From: Halobaculum rubrum
GTDB lineage: Archaea; Halobacteriota; Halobacteria; Halobacteriales; Haloferacaceae
Assembly (NCBI RefSeq): GCF_019880225.1
Contig: NZ_CP082284.1
Span: forward strand, 2,170,001-2,234,000
Direction of reading: 5' to 3'
Length of the DNA stretch: 64,000 bases
A model generated the notes under the pieces. That model was not told the DNA's origin. It saw only the letters and a list, made by a program, of their open reading frames with translations, and did not search any database. How positions within the stretch are numbered: the first letter of the stretch is position 1; the number at the start of each line of letters is the position of its first letter. Of this stretch, positions 63,685 to 64,000 are shown in pieces. The position numbers and the translations under genes are program-made.

Positions 63685-64000
63685 ATGGGTACACCGCTCG
63701 ACAGGTCCGGCTCCCCCGAGGGCTCGCTGATGGCCTCGCTCGACCAGCCGTCCACCGACGAACGGACGCGCGTCGCCGTCATCGCCGACCCGCATCTCTC
63801 GACCGAGGAAACGGGCACCTCGAAGCTGTTCGACCGCACCGAGGAGCACGTCGCCACCGCCGTCGCGGATATCGCCGGCCGCGACGTGGACGCGACGCTG
63901 TGTGTCGGTGACATCACGAAGGACGGCGAGCCGTGGAACTTCGACCGGTTCGACGAGCTCGCGACGGACCTCGACGCCCCCTTCTACTCGATCCCCGGCA
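63685..64000 (+). CDS. Metallophosphoesterase, 3' end cut off
   Basis: The first 105 codons are in the window. IADPHLS is the metal motif I (D-x-H) and LCVGDITKDG the motif II (GD) of calcineurin-like phosphoesterases. About 30 N-terminal residues precede the fold. Substrate cannot be told. The upstream 200 bp are AT-rich, shared with the divergent importer operon; GTTTTGAA near -30 is a possible TATA box. Confidence 0.85.
   Translation, partial: MGTPLDRSGSPEGSLMASLDQPSTDERTRVAVIADPHLSTEETGTSKLFDRTEEHVATAVADIAGRDVDATLCVGDITKDGEPWNFDRFDELATDLDAPFYSIPG

Overview
The window is chromosomal DNA of a haloarchaeon (class Halobacteria). The signs are very high GC with strong G/C at third codon positions, strongly acidic proteins, mostly leaderless promoters (a TATA-like box about 25-30 nt before the start codon), Tat signals with lipoboxes on exported proteins, and typical archaeal genes: DNA topoisomerase VI, proteasome beta, ATP-dependent DNA ligase, PyrB/PyrI, XPB-Bax1 and small haloarchaeal DUF families. 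I cannot name the genus from sequence reading alone. No tRNA, rRNA, CRISPR array or complete insertion sequence was recognised.

Layout. 1-13.9 kb is metabolic and housekeeping: a crotonase fragment, a 2Fe-2S ferredoxin, an AAC(3)-like acetyltransferase, a rhodanese/metallo-beta-lactamase fusion, a BKACE enzyme with an extra cysteine-rich tail, pyrB-pyrI, a HAD hydrolase and an arginase-family enzyme. 13.9-16.9 kb is visibly richer in A/T and codes for envelope proteins: a Tat-exported PQQ-type propeller anchored at its C terminus, a PH-domain membrane protein and a small two-helix protein. 16.9-26 kb holds a SprT-like protein and both type II topoisomerases, gyrB-gyrA facing away from top6B-top6A across a shared promoter region. 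26-34 kb has a zinc-ribbon membrane protein, DNA ligase, a glutamate-cysteine-ligase-like enzyme, the proteasome beta subunit and small regulators.

34-40 kb carries an HTH-CBS regulator with a palindromic operator and the dnaJ-dnaK-grpE chaperones, with an alpha/beta hydrolase between dnaK and grpE. 40-51 kb has a YihY-type membrane protein, XPB helicase and its Bax1 nuclease partner, an m5C RNA methyltransferase coupled to a separate PUA-like protein, a PAC2 protein, two PLP enzymes and a YchF GTPase. 51-55 kb is rich in DNA-maintenance genes: a YprB-like exonuclease, an SRAP/HMCES protein, and a DUF5805-tyrosine recombinase pair. 55-64 kb has a soluble chemotaxis transducer and a five-gene oligopeptide/dipeptide ABC importer operon (binding lipoprotein, two permeases, two ATPases), then the start of a metallophosphoesterase.

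The least ordinary items are a tiny ORF coupled to both gyrB and gyrA, an internally repeated insert inside the Top6B H2TH domain, the BKACE-cysteine domain fusion, the low-GC envelope cassette, and the DUF5805-recombinase pair ending in an AT-rich palindromic spacer.
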